A DNA stretch of 25,058 nt, from positions 1 to 25,058 of the forward strand of contig CAJUKT010000031.1 of NCBI GenBank assembly GCA_910587255.1. Direction: 5' to 3'. Each line of letters opens with the position of its first letter. The first letter of the stretch is position 1. Positions 1 to 7,226 of the stretch are shown in pieces. The stretch comes from an uncultured Oscillospiraceae bacterium (GTDB lineage Bacteria; Bacillota; Clostridia; Oscillospirales; Oscillospiraceae). Under the pieces are notes generated by a model. It saw nothing but the letters and a program-made list of their open reading frames with translations, was not told the DNA's origin and did no database searches. Both the position numbers and the translations under genes were made by a program.

Positions 1-629
1 CGAACTCGTGTTGGTATTTAGGATGCTGACAGGTCCCCCAGGGGCATACTGCCCCCAGGAGCGAATATCTGACCTGAAAAAATCTTACCTAAATACACCT
101 TGAGCATACCATGTTTTTCTCCGCTTGAACAGTTGAGGTTTTTTCTACACCTGCTTTTGAAACGAAACGGCCCTGAAATGTGCTTGTCAATACCCCTCCG
201 GACAGAACATGAATTTTTTAATGAAGCAGCTGCGGTTTATTTGCGAGCGTATAGAGAGACGCGCGCAGAGACGAAAACCGCTCAAACCACTTCCGCTACA
301 TCTGATGGGGCAACGACAGGTTTTTGTGTTCAGCAAAATGGCCTGGCGCCTAAGAGCCTGTTTAACATCTCCCCGCGCCCGTCTTGACGGTGTATTTTCC
401 GCCCTGACAGCGTTAAAAATCCTTGCCATCCGTCAGGATGCCTGCGGATTTTTGCCTTGCAGGGCAAAAAATCCTCTCGCCAATCCAAACACGTTGAGAT
501 ATTAAACAGGCTCTAACGATTTTGTGTCCAGACCATTTTGTTGTACCTTCCACTCCCCGGCAGGGGCAAGAAAAGATTATGTCAATCTTTTTGAATAGCA
601 GAAAACAGTTTGACATAGAATTAAAACTA
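1..629. other. Intergenic stretch with no convincing gene
   Basis: I see no ORF here with a good ribosome site and protein-like composition; the open frames are short and overlap on both strands. It holds a GC-rich hairpin at 41-55 (GGGGCA, loop TAC, TGCCCC), a probable MITE at 353-514 (separate entry) and a stray TTGACA at 610-615 with no matching -10. The first 60 bases, rich in CCCCCAGG blocks, resemble in style the oriT-like hairpins near 13.15-13.2 kb and could be the edge of another mobile element, but I cannot show this. Confidence 0.5.
353..514. mobile_element. Probable MITE (162 bp, non-autonomous)
   Basis: Terminal inverted repeats of 19 bp lie at 353-371 (AGAGCCTGTTTAACATCTC) and 496-514; the reverse complement of the right arm matches the left at 18 of 19 positions. 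The interior codes for nothing convincing and has subterminal A/T runs next to GC-rich blocks. A short element with long near-perfect ends and no transposase fits a MITE mobilised in trans. A target duplication is not certain, as only TA/AA bases flank the ends. The parent IS family is not identified. Confidence 0.55.
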
Positions 630-659
630 TTGACGAAGCTGCGCATTATGTGATATATT
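630..659 (+). promoter_or_regulatory. Promoter for the DUF4143-type ATPase gene
   Basis: A -35 box TTGACG (630-635) and a -10 box TATATT (654-659) are separated by 18 bp, with an extended -10 TG (TGATATATT). The predicted start near 666 leaves a short leader ending in an AGGTG ribosome site before the ATG at 688. Confidence 0.55.
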
Positions 660-687
660 GATGGCAGCATGAAACGAGGTGAGAGCT

Positions 688-1887
688 ATGTTGATCCAAA
701 GAGCGGAATATTTGAACTTCCTGATTGAATGGAAAGAGCAGCAGATCATCAAGGTGATTACGGGTATCCGGCGGTGCGGGAAATCCACCCTGTTCGAGCT
801 GTTTCAGGAGCATCTGCTGTCCTGCGGTGTGGCTCCGGAGCAGATCATCACCATCAACTTCGAGGACGTGGACAACGAGCCGCTGTGCGGCTATAAAGAG
901 CTGTACGAATATGTCAAGGGCCGGATGGTTCCCGGAAAGATGAATTATATCTTTCTGGACGAGATCCAGCACGTTGCCCACTATGAGAAAGCGGTGGACA
1001 GCTTATTTGTCCAGAAGAATGCTGACGTCTATATCACCGGCTCCAACGCCTACTTTATGTCAGGGGAATTGGCGACCCTGCTCTCCGGCCGTTATGTGGA
1101 GCTGAAAATGCTTCCCCTCTCCTTTGCGGAGTATGTCAGCGCCTTTCCGGATTCCAAAAGTAAGGAAGATCTGTACCGAGACTATATCTACAACAGCTCG
1201 TTCCCCTATACCGTTGGCCTCAAGTCCAGAAAACAGATCCATACCTATCTGGACGGCCTTTACAACACAGTTGTCCTTAACGATATTGTGGAGCGCCGGC
1301 GCATCCAGGACCCGGCCATGCTGAAAAGTGTGATCCGCTTCCTGTTTGACAACATTGGAAACACCTGCTCGGCCAAGCGGATCGCGGACGCCATGACCAG
1401 CGCCGGGCGGAAGATTGCCAGCCGTACCGTGGAAAACTACCTGGAGGGTATTACGGATAGTCTGCTGATGTATAAAGTAGGCCGCTTCGACATCAAGGGC
1501 AAGGAGTACCTGCGGCTTCTGGATAAGTATTATCTGGCGGATATTGGCCTGCGCTACTACCTGCTGGGCACCCGCAGCGTGGATCAGGGGCATATCCTTG
1601 AAAATGTGGTCTTTCTGGAGCTGCTGCGACGGGGGTATCAGGTATATATCGGCAAGGCCAGCTCCGCAGAGGTGGATTTTGTGGCCCAGGACTGTGACGG
1701 CAATATCGAATACTACCAGGTGGCGCTGACGGTGCGGGAGGAAGCAACATTGGCGCGGGAACTGGCGCCGCTGGACTCCATCCCGGATCATAACCCCAAA
1801 TATCTGCTGGTGATGGACAACGATCCGCCCGCCTCCCATAATGGGATTCGTCAGAAGTTTGTGCTGGACTGGCTGTTGGGGAAATAA
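688..1887 (+). CDS. AAA ATPase with C-terminal DUF4143-type nuclease-like domain
   Basis: The 399-residue protein has a P-loop GIRRCGKST at residues 26-34, a Walker B motif FLDEIQ near residue 88, and a C-terminal part ending in ENVVFLELLRRGYQVYIG and EVDFVA near residues 310-333. That is the layout of the AAA_14/DUF4143 family, in which the tail resembles a restriction-endonuclease fold. Family members are common in gut bacteria and archaea and their substrates are mostly unknown. I chose the ATG at 688 rather than the GTG at 679, because AGGTG at 676-680 gives normal spacing to 688 and overlaps the GTG. The gene has its own promoter and is followed 13 bp later by another + strand gene. Family call is firm, function is not. 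Confidence 0.88.
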   Translation: MLIQRAEYLNFLIEWKEQQIIKVITGIRRCGKSTLFELFQEHLLSCGVAPEQIITINFEDVDNEPLCGYKELYEYVKGRMVPGKMNYIFLDEIQHVAHYEKAVDSLFVQKNADVYITGSNAYFMSGELATLLSGRYVELKMLPLSFAEYVSAFPDSKSKEDLYRDYIYNSSFPYTVGLKSRKQIHTYLDGLYNTVVLNDIVERRRIQDPAMLKSVIRFLFDNIGNTCSAKRIADAMTSAGRKIASRTVENYLEGITDSLLMYKVGRFDIKGKEYLRLLDKYYLADIGLRYYLLGTRSVDQGHILENVVFLELLRRGYQVYIGKASSAEVDFVAQDCDGNIEYYQVALTVREEATLARELAPLDSIPDHNPKYLLVMDNDPPASHNGIRQKFVLDWLLGK

Positions 1888-1900
1888 AGAGGTGGTACAC

Positions 1901-2569
1901 ATGGGTCAAATATTACACCAAAATTCAAAAGGCGTCACGATGGTGCGGGAGGATTTCAAAACCCGCAGCCAGGTCAAAGTCGTCAGCGAATTTGCCGGAA
2001 AACGCACTTGTCTGCGCACATACCGCTTTCATCTGATCCATGAGCCTGTAGAAATCCCATACTGCTCTTGGACAAACCTGGACTGCTGCGGGGGCTGGAG
2101 CTGCGATGAAGAATACCTGGATACTGCTGTGCAAAAAAATTTGAAGCTCTTCTCCGGCAGAACAACAGCTCTGAAAAATGAATACTTTCCAAACTGCCCT
2201 ACAGCGGAGGAAGCGAGGGGCCAATTTGACGCAATGAAAGACGCCCTCCCAGATGGTGTTTTAGGTGGGATCGAGGATACTGCGGAGGACACACGCTTTC
2301 TCCATACTTTTCTATGCAGAACAGGCTCCATATCGGAGTATATCGACCTCGGCAGAGTCTTCAGCTTCTATGAAAAGCTGGGGGTGCACATCTCCAGCAT
2401 GGAGCAGCGGGAAATAGGGCGTCTGTGTGATATAGAAATCAGCCGCTACGGAACGAGCCATGCCCCGTTCCAATACGTACACGCCGAAACTCCGGTACAA
2501 CTTATCACCACCGGCCTGCTCCTGGGCTATCCCATTGAATCGACAGCCAGTATTCTCCAAGGGCATTGA
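1901..2569 (+). CDS. Hypothetical protein, 222 aa, C-terminal motif duplicated downstream
   Basis: The ATG at 1901 follows AAAGAGGTGG at a normal distance, so I prefer it over the upstream in-frame start that runs into the ATPase gene. The protein is soluble, with no signal peptide or membrane segment. It has a cysteine and tryptophan rich patch (CSWTNLDCCGGWSC) near residues 55-68 and ends in TTGLLLGYPIESTASILQGH. I do not recognise a named family; the ending slightly recalls bacterial proteins with a LGYP-x-E turn such as DUF3793, but this is only resemblance. It probably shares the ATPase transcript. A second, diverged copy of its last 20 codons lies at 2792-2854, showing that a paralogue once stood next to it. 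Confidence 0.7.
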   Translation: MGQILHQNSKGVTMVREDFKTRSQVKVVSEFAGKRTCLRTYRFHLIHEPVEIPYCSWTNLDCCGGWSCDEEYLDTAVQKNLKLFSGRTTALKNEYFPNCPTAEEARGQFDAMKDALPDGVLGGIEDTAEDTRFLHTFLCRTGSISEYIDLGRVFSFYEKLGVHISSMEQREIGRLCDIEISRYGTSHAPFQYVHAETPVQLITTGLLLGYPIESTASILQGH

Positions 2570-2590
2570 ATAGCGGGATAGGAGATTACC

Positions 2591-2710
2591 ATGGGGATAC
2601 AAAAACCATTTTTGGACTCTTTTACAACAAAAGAGCTGATGGAATTTATAGACCGCTATATGGAAGATCATGTGGTTCCGCAAATGTCCAAAGACATTCA
2701 AGAATCATAG
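2591..2710 (+). CDS. Small ORF, 39 aa, unknown
   Basis: A 39-codon frame begins MGIQKPFLDSFTTKELMEFI and ends in PQMSKDIQES. The ATG follows AGGAG (2580-2584) at a good distance, and the frame starts 21 bp after the preceding stop. The composition (charged, helix-prone, no repeats) is protein-like. It is likely the last gene of the ATPase/unknown operon, because a 12-bp hairpin terminator follows at 2740. No family recognised. Confidence 0.5.
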   Translation: MGIQKPFLDSFTTKELMEFIDRYMEDHVVPQMSKDIQES

Positions 2711-2739
2711 GATGTTGAAGAGAGGCGAACCAAGGCTGT

Positions 2740-2771
2740 GAACGCCGCCCCGCAAAGATGGGGCGGCGTTC
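2740..2771 (+). terminator. Hairpin terminator
   Basis: A perfect 12-bp stem GAACGCCGCCCC / GGGGCGGCGTTC surrounds the 8-base loop GCAAAGAT. It follows the 39-aa ORF. The T tract after it is weak (TTCTTC), so termination may be partial. Confidence 0.55.
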
Positions 2772-2791
2772 TTCGCCGGACCTCGCCCCTT

Positions 2792-2854
2792 ACAGAAGGG
2801 CTTCTTTTGGGGTATCCTGTTGAATCAACGGTCAATATTCTCCAGGGCCATTAA
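2792..2854 (+). pseudogene. C-terminal remnant of a paralogue of the 222-aa protein
   Basis: Codons 2792-2854 read TEGLLLGYPVESTVNILQGH and a stop. The end of the 1901-2569 gene reads TTGLLLGYPIESTASILQGH and a stop. Sixteen of twenty residues match, while many third codon positions differ, so this is an old diverged copy and not a recent duplication. No start or matching upstream coding sequence is present; the hairpin at 2740-2771 occupies that place. Confidence 0.7.
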
Positions 2855-2880
2855 ATCACATGGCATATCGCTATCATGGG

Positions 2881-2908
2881 AAAAGGCCCCGCCGGAGCGG
2901 GGCCTTTT
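2881..2908. terminator. Bidirectional intrinsic terminator
   Basis: A perfect 12-bp stem AAAAGGCCCCGC / GCGGGGCCTTTT has a CGGA loop, giving an A tract before and a T tract after. It lies between the converging + strand cluster and the S1-domain gene, and can serve both. Confidence 0.8.
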
Positions 2909-2930
2909 CTGGCGGTATGGGCCGTCCTGC

Positions 2931-4403
2931 TTACCACTTGGACAAAATGCGGCCATAGATCAGGCTGCGCTCGAAATCGTACTTGACGATCACCAGAATC
3001 ACCGTATCGCCCTTGCGGAAGTCCCGGTCGGTATGCTGGGCGGTGTAAAGGCACAGGCAGGTGGTGCCGTCGGGCATGGTGCAGAACACACCGCCGCCGT
3101 ATTTCCCGCTGATGACCGCCTGCCGGCGGCAGCCCAAGGGATGGCGGGCCGCAGCGCCCTCAAAGGGATTGGGCGCCGCCTCCTTGACTGAGATTGTCAG
3201 ACGGCCGGAGGCGCGGTCAAAGCTCTTGAGCACGCAGTCCAGCTTTTCTCCGGGATGATACTTCTCCCGCAGATCGGAATAGCTGGAGTAGCTGATGTCT
3301 TGGTAGCGTAAAGTGAGGTCCCGGCCTCCGCACTCCACCAGACACCGGCTGGGTCCAACGGTCAGGATGCGGCAGGTCAGCCGTTCCCCGGCTTCATGCC
3401 CGCCCCTGGCGGCGTCAAAGGCCCGCCGCCGGATCATGGTCCCCATACGGCGGGAGGCAATCGCCATATTGTTCTCGCGGTCCACATCCAGGATCACATA
3501 GTCGATCTCAGCGCCGGACATATTCCGCAGAACGTGGGTGGGGCGCTCCTCGTCAGGCAGCCACATCTCGCTCTCCGGGATCAGCACCTTGACGCGCAGG
3601 GCAATCACCGCGGCGCAGTACATCCTTCTCCGCTCCACCTGTCCGGTCTCCCGGTTGCGGACGTGAAAGGCGTGGGCGTCCACACCGATGATCTTTCCAG
3701 TCAGCACCGACTTGGAGCGGAAAGAGGCGTAAATGTCATTCCACTCCTGACGCTCCTGCTCAGTCAGGTTCCGGTCCAATTCATTCAGCTTCAGGGAGAG
3801 CAGGGGACTGTGGCCCTCCGCCGATCTTCCGGCCCTGGGCCTTGGCGCTGCCTGGGGCGCGGTTTCCGTTGGGGTGGATTGCGCCGGCGGCAAGGGTTCT
3901 TCCCCCAGAGGCGGCGTCTCGCCCACCGCTTCACCGTCAACAACAGCCTCTCCATCCGGCGGATCGCCCTCCTCCGGAGCGGCCAATCCCATCACGATCA
4001 CATCCCCGGAACCCGCACCTCCGGCCTCCGGGTCAAGCTGGTCCGCTTCCGGCAGCTCGCCGGCGGGCGGTGTGCCTTCCGGCAAGGGAAGCTCCCCTCC
4101 GCCCTCCGGGGATTCCAAGGGCAGTGAGCCGGAGGACGCCTCCACAGCGGCGGCGTCCCCTGCCTTTTCCGCTTTTTTTCTGGAAGCGCGCTTCTTCTTC
4201 GGCGCCGCCTCTGGATCGCCGCCCGCTTCCTGCACCGTCTGGGACGCCTCCCCGGTGGGATCAACCTCCTGACCGGGCAGCGCGGTTTCCTCCAGCACAC
4301 CGTTTGCGCCGTTTCCCGTCTCAGGCGCGTCAGGGGCCGTCCCCAGCTGGTGCATGGCCTGTTCCTCCATAGAGATTCCGTATTCCATAGATTCCATTGT
4401 CAT
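2931..4403 (-). CDS. Multi-S1-domain protein with long acidic/proline-rich N-terminus
   Basis: The 490-residue protein has a low-complexity N-terminal half (about residues 1-200: Glu, Pro, Gly, Ala rich, with one basic patch PKKKRASRKKAEK near residues 68-80). Three S1/OB-like segments follow: about 215-325 (KSVLTGKIIGVDAHAFHVRN), 330-405 (GERLTCRILTVGPSRCLVEC) and 410-490. S1 folds bind single-stranded nucleic acid, so a role with ICE RNA or single-stranded DNA is plausible but unproven. The ATG at 4403 has AAAGGAGC nine bases upstream. It is the last gene of the repA transcript, 48 bp after the 181-residue protein, and ends at the bidirectional terminator. Genes of this type often sit beside RepA_N initiators in clostridial ICEs, from memory. 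Confidence 0.8.
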   Translation of the reverse strand: MTMESMEYGISMEEQAMHQLGTAPDAPETGNGANGVLEETALPGQEVDPTGEASQTVQEAGGDPEAAPKKKRASRKKAEKAGDAAAVEASSGSLPLESPEGGGELPLPEGTPPAGELPEADQLDPEAGGAGSGDVIVMGLAAPEEGDPPDGEAVVDGEAVGETPPLGEEPLPPAQSTPTETAPQAAPRPRAGRSAEGHSPLLSLKLNELDRNLTEQERQEWNDIYASFRSKSVLTGKIIGVDAHAFHVRNRETGQVERRRMYCAAVIALRVKVLIPESEMWLPDEERPTHVLRNMSGAEIDYVILDVDRENNMAIASRRMGTMIRRRAFDAARGGHEAGERLTCRILTVGPSRCLVECGGRDLTLRYQDISYSSYSDLREKYHPGEKLDCVLKSFDRASGRLTISVKEAAPNPFEGAAARHPLGCRRQAVISGKYGGGVFCTMPDGTTCLCLYTAQHTDRDFRKGDTVILVIVKYDFERSLIYGRILSKW

Positions 4404-4451
4404 TATGTACTGCTCCTTTCGATTTCCTGTTATGACTGCGGCTGATTTTGA

Positions 4452-4997
4452 CTATTTTCCGGCCTCACCCCCTTTATAGAACCGCAGCTGCTCTCCCTGC
4501 CGTAAAACAAAGAAGTGGCTGCGAGGCAGCGTGATCTGCCGGTGCTGCTCCATATTTTCCAGAGGCAGCAGGAAAACATAGTTCTTCCGCTCCGCCTGTA
4601 AGAGCTGGCTGATGCGCCCCTCGTGCCCGGCAGGTACCGGCATCACCGCGAAGTAGTCGATCCAGCCGCCGGAACGCTGGAGGAGGAAACAGAGCTTATA
4701 CGGCGGCTGTATGGATACCTGAAGCAACCGCTCCGGTCTGAGCGCGAGAAGCACATCCAGCGACAAAAGGATTTCCCCGTCCGGCCTGTCGCGAAGCAGG
4801 TCCGGCAGACAGATGAAGCCATCCCCGGAGCGGGCCAACAGACCCATGTATCGCAGGCGGCGCAGCAGGGCCCCGGCATGACTGATTTCCTTTTGCGGCT
4901 CGTTGATCCGCAGCAGCGGCAGCACCTGATCCGGGCGGATGAAGCCGGTCTCCCGCAGAATGGACAGGAAGTACCGCTGATCCTCGGTCAGATTCAT
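4452..4997 (-). CDS. Small winged-helix-like ICE protein (DUF5697-like)
   Basis: The protein has 181 residues. Its first 65 (TEDQRYFLSILRETGFIRPDQV, then ISHAGALLRRLRYMGLL) have the helix-helix-strand pattern of a winged-helix domain, and a strand-rich half follows. It lies between the initiator gene and the S1-domain gene, with a strong GGGAGGTGGGG ribosome site and only 16 bp after the repA stop. I associate such proteins with DUF5697, from memory and not checked. A DNA-binding accessory role in ICE replication or its control is the natural guess. Confidence 0.7.
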   Translation of the reverse strand: MNLTEDQRYFLSILRETGFIRPDQVLPLLRINEPQKEISHAGALLRRLRYMGLLARSGDGFICLPDLLRDRPDGEILLSLDVLLALRPERLLQVSIQPPYKLCFLLQRSGGWIDYFAVMPVPAGHEGRISQLLQAERKNYVFLLPLENMEQHRQITLPRSHFFVLRQGEQLRFYKGGEAGK

Positions 4998-5013
4998 AAA
5001 GGCCCCACCTCCC

Positions 5014-6117
5014 TTACCTGCCCGCAGGCGGCCCGCCTAAACTGTTCAGGTACGGGTCCACCAGAAGGTCGCTGTGGCTCTCGCAAATGGTATTAAAAAT
5101 GACCGCCATCGTGTAAGCGGTCGAGTTCTTCACATCACGCTGGTTGGCCGCCAGCTTGCTTTGCACGCTCTGGAGGATGATGCCGTCCAAGTCCCACAGC
5201 CGGGAACGCACGTTGGATCGGGGCAGCACCGCCTTCCCAATCCGAAAGCTGTCGGAGTAAAACAGCCGTTCAATGGCGTTGGCAAATACCTTCGCCGTAT
5301 CCGGGTCGAAGATCCACAGTTCGCAGTTCTCCAATATCTGCGCCAGTTGTTCCTGCTCGCTCATACCTTGGGCGGCGGTGAAATACTCCGCTCCCAGCCC
5401 CGCCTCCGCCAGTCCGCCCCCTTCACCGACGGACAGACTGATTTCAGTATGACTTTGTTCAGTATTTCTTTTTTCTTTATAATTGGGGTGCCGTTCCGGA
5501 CCTTCTGGAAGTGCCGTTCCCGCACTTTTAGAGATGCCGGTTCCGCACTTCTGGTGGTGCTGTATCTGCACTTCTAAAGCGGGCGCGTGCGCCCCTGCTT
5601 GGCTGATGGGCGGGTCAAGAGGTGCGGATTCGGCACTTCTCAGGCCGCTGTCCCCGCCGGCCTCCCCCGGTCCTGCCTCCGGCTCCCCGCCGGCCGCCTC
5701 ATGCTCCGGCGGCACAAAGGGCGCACTGCTATTTTGGGGATCGGGATGCTCTATCAGCGCAAGATAGATCTGATTGGCGTCCCCGCGTCCGCAGCGCTTC
5801 TCCCAGATCAGCCCGGCGGCAGCCAGCTCCTTCATGGCCTCGATGATCTTACGGTAGCTGACCTGCATCTCCTCCGCCAGAGAGCGGCGGGTATAGATGA
5901 TAAACACCGCCCCGTCCTCGTTCACCCAGCCATTGAGCCGGGAGAGCTGGAAGCGGTTCAGAAGGAAAGTGTAGGCCACCTTCGTCTCCAGCGCCAGTTC
6001 CATGTATTTGGTGTCTGTGAACAGCCAGCGGGGCATCTGCAAGTGATAGATATTCTGAACGTCTCCCTGTTTCATCAAAGGGAACGAGGGCTTTTGCGTC
6101 ATAGGGGCTGCCTTCAT
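5014..6117 (-). CDS. repA: RepA_N-type replication initiator
   Basis: The 367-residue protein begins with a RepA_N domain (about residues 10-125: QNIYHLQMPRWLF, TKVAYTFLLNRFQLS, then YRKIIEAMKELAAAGLIWEKR), a winged-helix initiator module of Gram-positive plasmids and ICEs. A disordered, low-conservation middle (about 125-230) follows, then a helical C-terminal domain (about 240-367) of the DUF6017 kind. The DNA coding for the middle contains phased iterons (5488-5642), as expected for RepA_N systems whose origin lies inside rep. The ATG at 6117 follows AAAGGAGAG at good spacing. Product: recognition of the iterons to start autonomous ICE replication. It heads a three-gene operon. Confidence 0.88.
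   Translation of the reverse strand: MKAAPMTQKPSFPLMKQGDVQNIYHLQMPRWLFTDTKYMELALETKVAYTFLLNRFQLSRLNGWVNEDGAVFIIYTRRSLAEEMQVSYRKIIEAMKELAAAGLIWEKRCGRGDANQIYLALIEHPDPQNSSAPFVPPEHEAAGGEPEAGPGEAGGDSGLRSAESAPLDPPISQAGAHAPALEVQIQHHQKCGTGISKSAGTALPEGPERHPNYKEKRNTEQSHTEISLSVGEGGGLAEAGLGAEYFTAAQGMSEQEQLAQILENCELWIFDPDTAKVFANAIERLFYSDSFRIGKAVLPRSNVRSRLWDLDGIILQSVQSKLAANQRDVKNSTAYTMAVIFNTICESHSDLLVDPYLNSLGGPPAGR
5488..5642 (-). repeat. Iterons inside repA (probable oriV)
   Basis: On the + strand, 21-base units shaped GTGCCGTTCC followed by GCACTTCTGG-like sequence start at 5488, 5511, 5534 and 5557, an exact 23-bp period, with a fifth, further copy at 5622-5642. Each unit has a partial internal dyad (GTGCCG/CGGCAC). 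As 23 is not a multiple of three, the repeats pass through different reading frames and give no peptide repeat, so selection is on DNA. This fits the RepA_N rule that the initiator binds iterons in the middle of its own gene. Confidence 0.75.
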
Positions 6118-6159
6118 GATCGGTCTCTCCTTTTAACGGTAGTCATATCTGTAAATTGA

Positions 6160-6188
6160 TTGACATATTTACTGATGATGGGTATAAT
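6160..6188 (+). promoter_or_regulatory. Consensus promoter of the toxin-antitoxin operon
   Basis: A perfect -35 TTGACA (6160-6165) and a perfect -10 TATAAT (6183-6188) are 17 bp apart. Transcription should begin near 6195, a short distance before the AGGAG site and the antitoxin ATG at 6214. It lies back to back with the repA start. Confidence 0.85.
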
Positions 6189-6213
6189 ATTAGGGTAGAG
6201 GAGCGTGAGTAAT

Positions 6214-6537
6214 ATGGATACCATTCGAGGGGCAATCGAAAATACCGTTTCGATTTCACAGTTTAATAAAGGGCTTGCCGGCAGGGTGTTTGAGGAAGTC
6301 AAACGCTGCGGGGCCAAGGTCGTCATGAAAAACAACATGGCGGAGTGTGTTTTGATGTCGCCTGCGGAGTATGTGCGCCTGATGGACGAGGTGAACGACG
6401 CCCGCTTAACGGCGGAGGCTGCCACGCGCATGGCGCACTTTGACCCCGCCGCCCTGCTTTCCCAGCAGCAGGTGGATGAAGCGCTGGGCTTTACGCCGGC
6501 GGATTATGCCGACACATCCGAGGTGGAGTTTGAATGA
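6214..6537 (+). CDS. Phd/YefM-type antitoxin
   Basis: The 107-residue protein has the Phd/YefM N-terminal pattern: VSISQFNKGLAGRVFEEV, then KVVMKNNMAECVLMSPAEYVRLMDEVND, followed by a helical tail that would wrap the toxin. Phd/YefM antitoxins bind their own promoter and neutralise the partner. I prefer ATG 6214 to GTG 6205, because AGGAG at 6198-6202 is 11 bases from the ATG but only two from the GTG. The toxin start overlaps its stop (ATGA), so translation is coupled. It probably stabilises the ICE. Confidence 0.85.
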   Translation: MDTIRGAIENTVSISQFNKGLAGRVFEEVKRCGAKVVMKNNMAECVLMSPAEYVRLMDEVNDARLTAEAATRMAHFDPAALLSQQQVDEALGFTPADYADTSEVEFE

Positions 6538-6875
6538 GCTGGGAAATCAGGTATTTGCCCGAAGTGTTAGAGGACTTTCGGGCGTTGGATGGAAGCCAGC
6601 GGATATTGGTACGCAAAGCGATTGAAAAGGTGCGGAAAAATCCTTTGCCGGAAACCGAAGGCGGATACGGCAAATGGCTGGGCAACAAAGGCGCTTCTAA
6701 GCTGTCCGGCTTTCTGAAAATCAAGCTGCGGGGCGCAGGACTCAGGATCGTCTATCAGCTTGTCCGGAACGCCAACCGCATGGTCTTGGTTGTGATCGGT
6801 GTCCGCGAGGACGACGCGGTTTATGAGATCGCGCATCATCGAATCGCCAAACATGATTTACAGGGAAAGCAGTGA
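6534..6875 (+). CDS. RelE/ParE-superfamily toxin
   Basis: The 113-residue protein shows the RelE/ParE pattern: WEIRYLPEVLEDFRALDGSQRILVRKAIEKV, then LSGFLKIKLRGAGLRIVYQLV and a final strand VVIGVREDDAVYEIAHHRI. The basic Arg/Tyr core (GAGLRIVYQL) is where the toxin active site or gyrase-binding surface lies in the family. Whether it cuts ribosome-bound mRNA (RelE) or poisons gyrase (ParE) cannot be told from sequence alone. Its start overlaps the antitoxin stop by four bases. Confidence 0.85.
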   Translation: MSWEIRYLPEVLEDFRALDGSQRILVRKAIEKVRKNPLPETEGGYGKWLGNKGASKLSGFLKIKLRGAGLRIVYQLVRNANRMVLVVIGVREDDAVYEIAHHRIAKHDLQGKQ

Positions 6876-6883
6876 GGTTCACC

Positions 6884-7141
6884 ATGCGTCATATCCGTCT
6901 TATCCCCGATTGGGAAGAACGATCTTCCAAGGCCGCTCATTCCGATTCCAGAGGCTGCGGAGCGGCTGGTCCTGAAAAAAGCGAATGCGGCCTTGCGGCG
7001 ACTTTTGGCATAGAGCGCAATGCCGGGGTGGAACTGGCCTTGGATGAGGCTGATCGAGCGGCGGTGCTGACTGCTGTGCGCTATTCCGCGCAGGAAGTAT
7101 TCAGCCGGGCGAGAGGGCGTATCCAAGGACACAAAGCATGA
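6884..7141 (+). CDS. Questionable third ORF of the TA operon, 85 aa
   Basis: The frame starts 9 bp after the toxin stop (ATG 6884; AGTGAGG lies just upstream) and begins MRHIRLIPDWEERSSKAAHS. It matches no family I know. All three + frames and one - frame are partly open here, and another + frame carries a plausible helix (PEAAERLVLKKANAALRRLLA), so the segment may be a decayed or frameshifted gene. The best case for it is its position directly behind the toxin. Confidence 0.25.
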   Translation: MRHIRLIPDWEERSSKAAHSDSRGCGAAGPEKSECGLAATFGIERNAGVELALDEADRAAVLTAVRYSAQEVFSRARGRIQGHKA

Positions 7142-7226
7142 TGGGCCGCATATTCTTTTTGCATAGGAATCGGTTTTGAAATCCGGTCTGACACTTTGCC
7201 TGCAAAGCCGGGGAGGGACAGCGCAT

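Noticed and set aside
187..670. Short ORFs in the left intergenic region
   Set aside because: They cross the MITE on both strands, lack ribosome sites, and have low protein-like character.
1060..1902. 280-aa - strand ORF opposite the ATPase gene
   Set aside because: The + strand frame has clear Walker motifs, promoter and ribosome site; the - frame has none.
2931..4372. Long + strand ORFs (for example 3396-4127 and 3842-4372)
   Set aside because: They are shadows of the GC-rich, low-complexity S1-domain gene on the - strand; composition is Pro/Arg biased and no family is visible.
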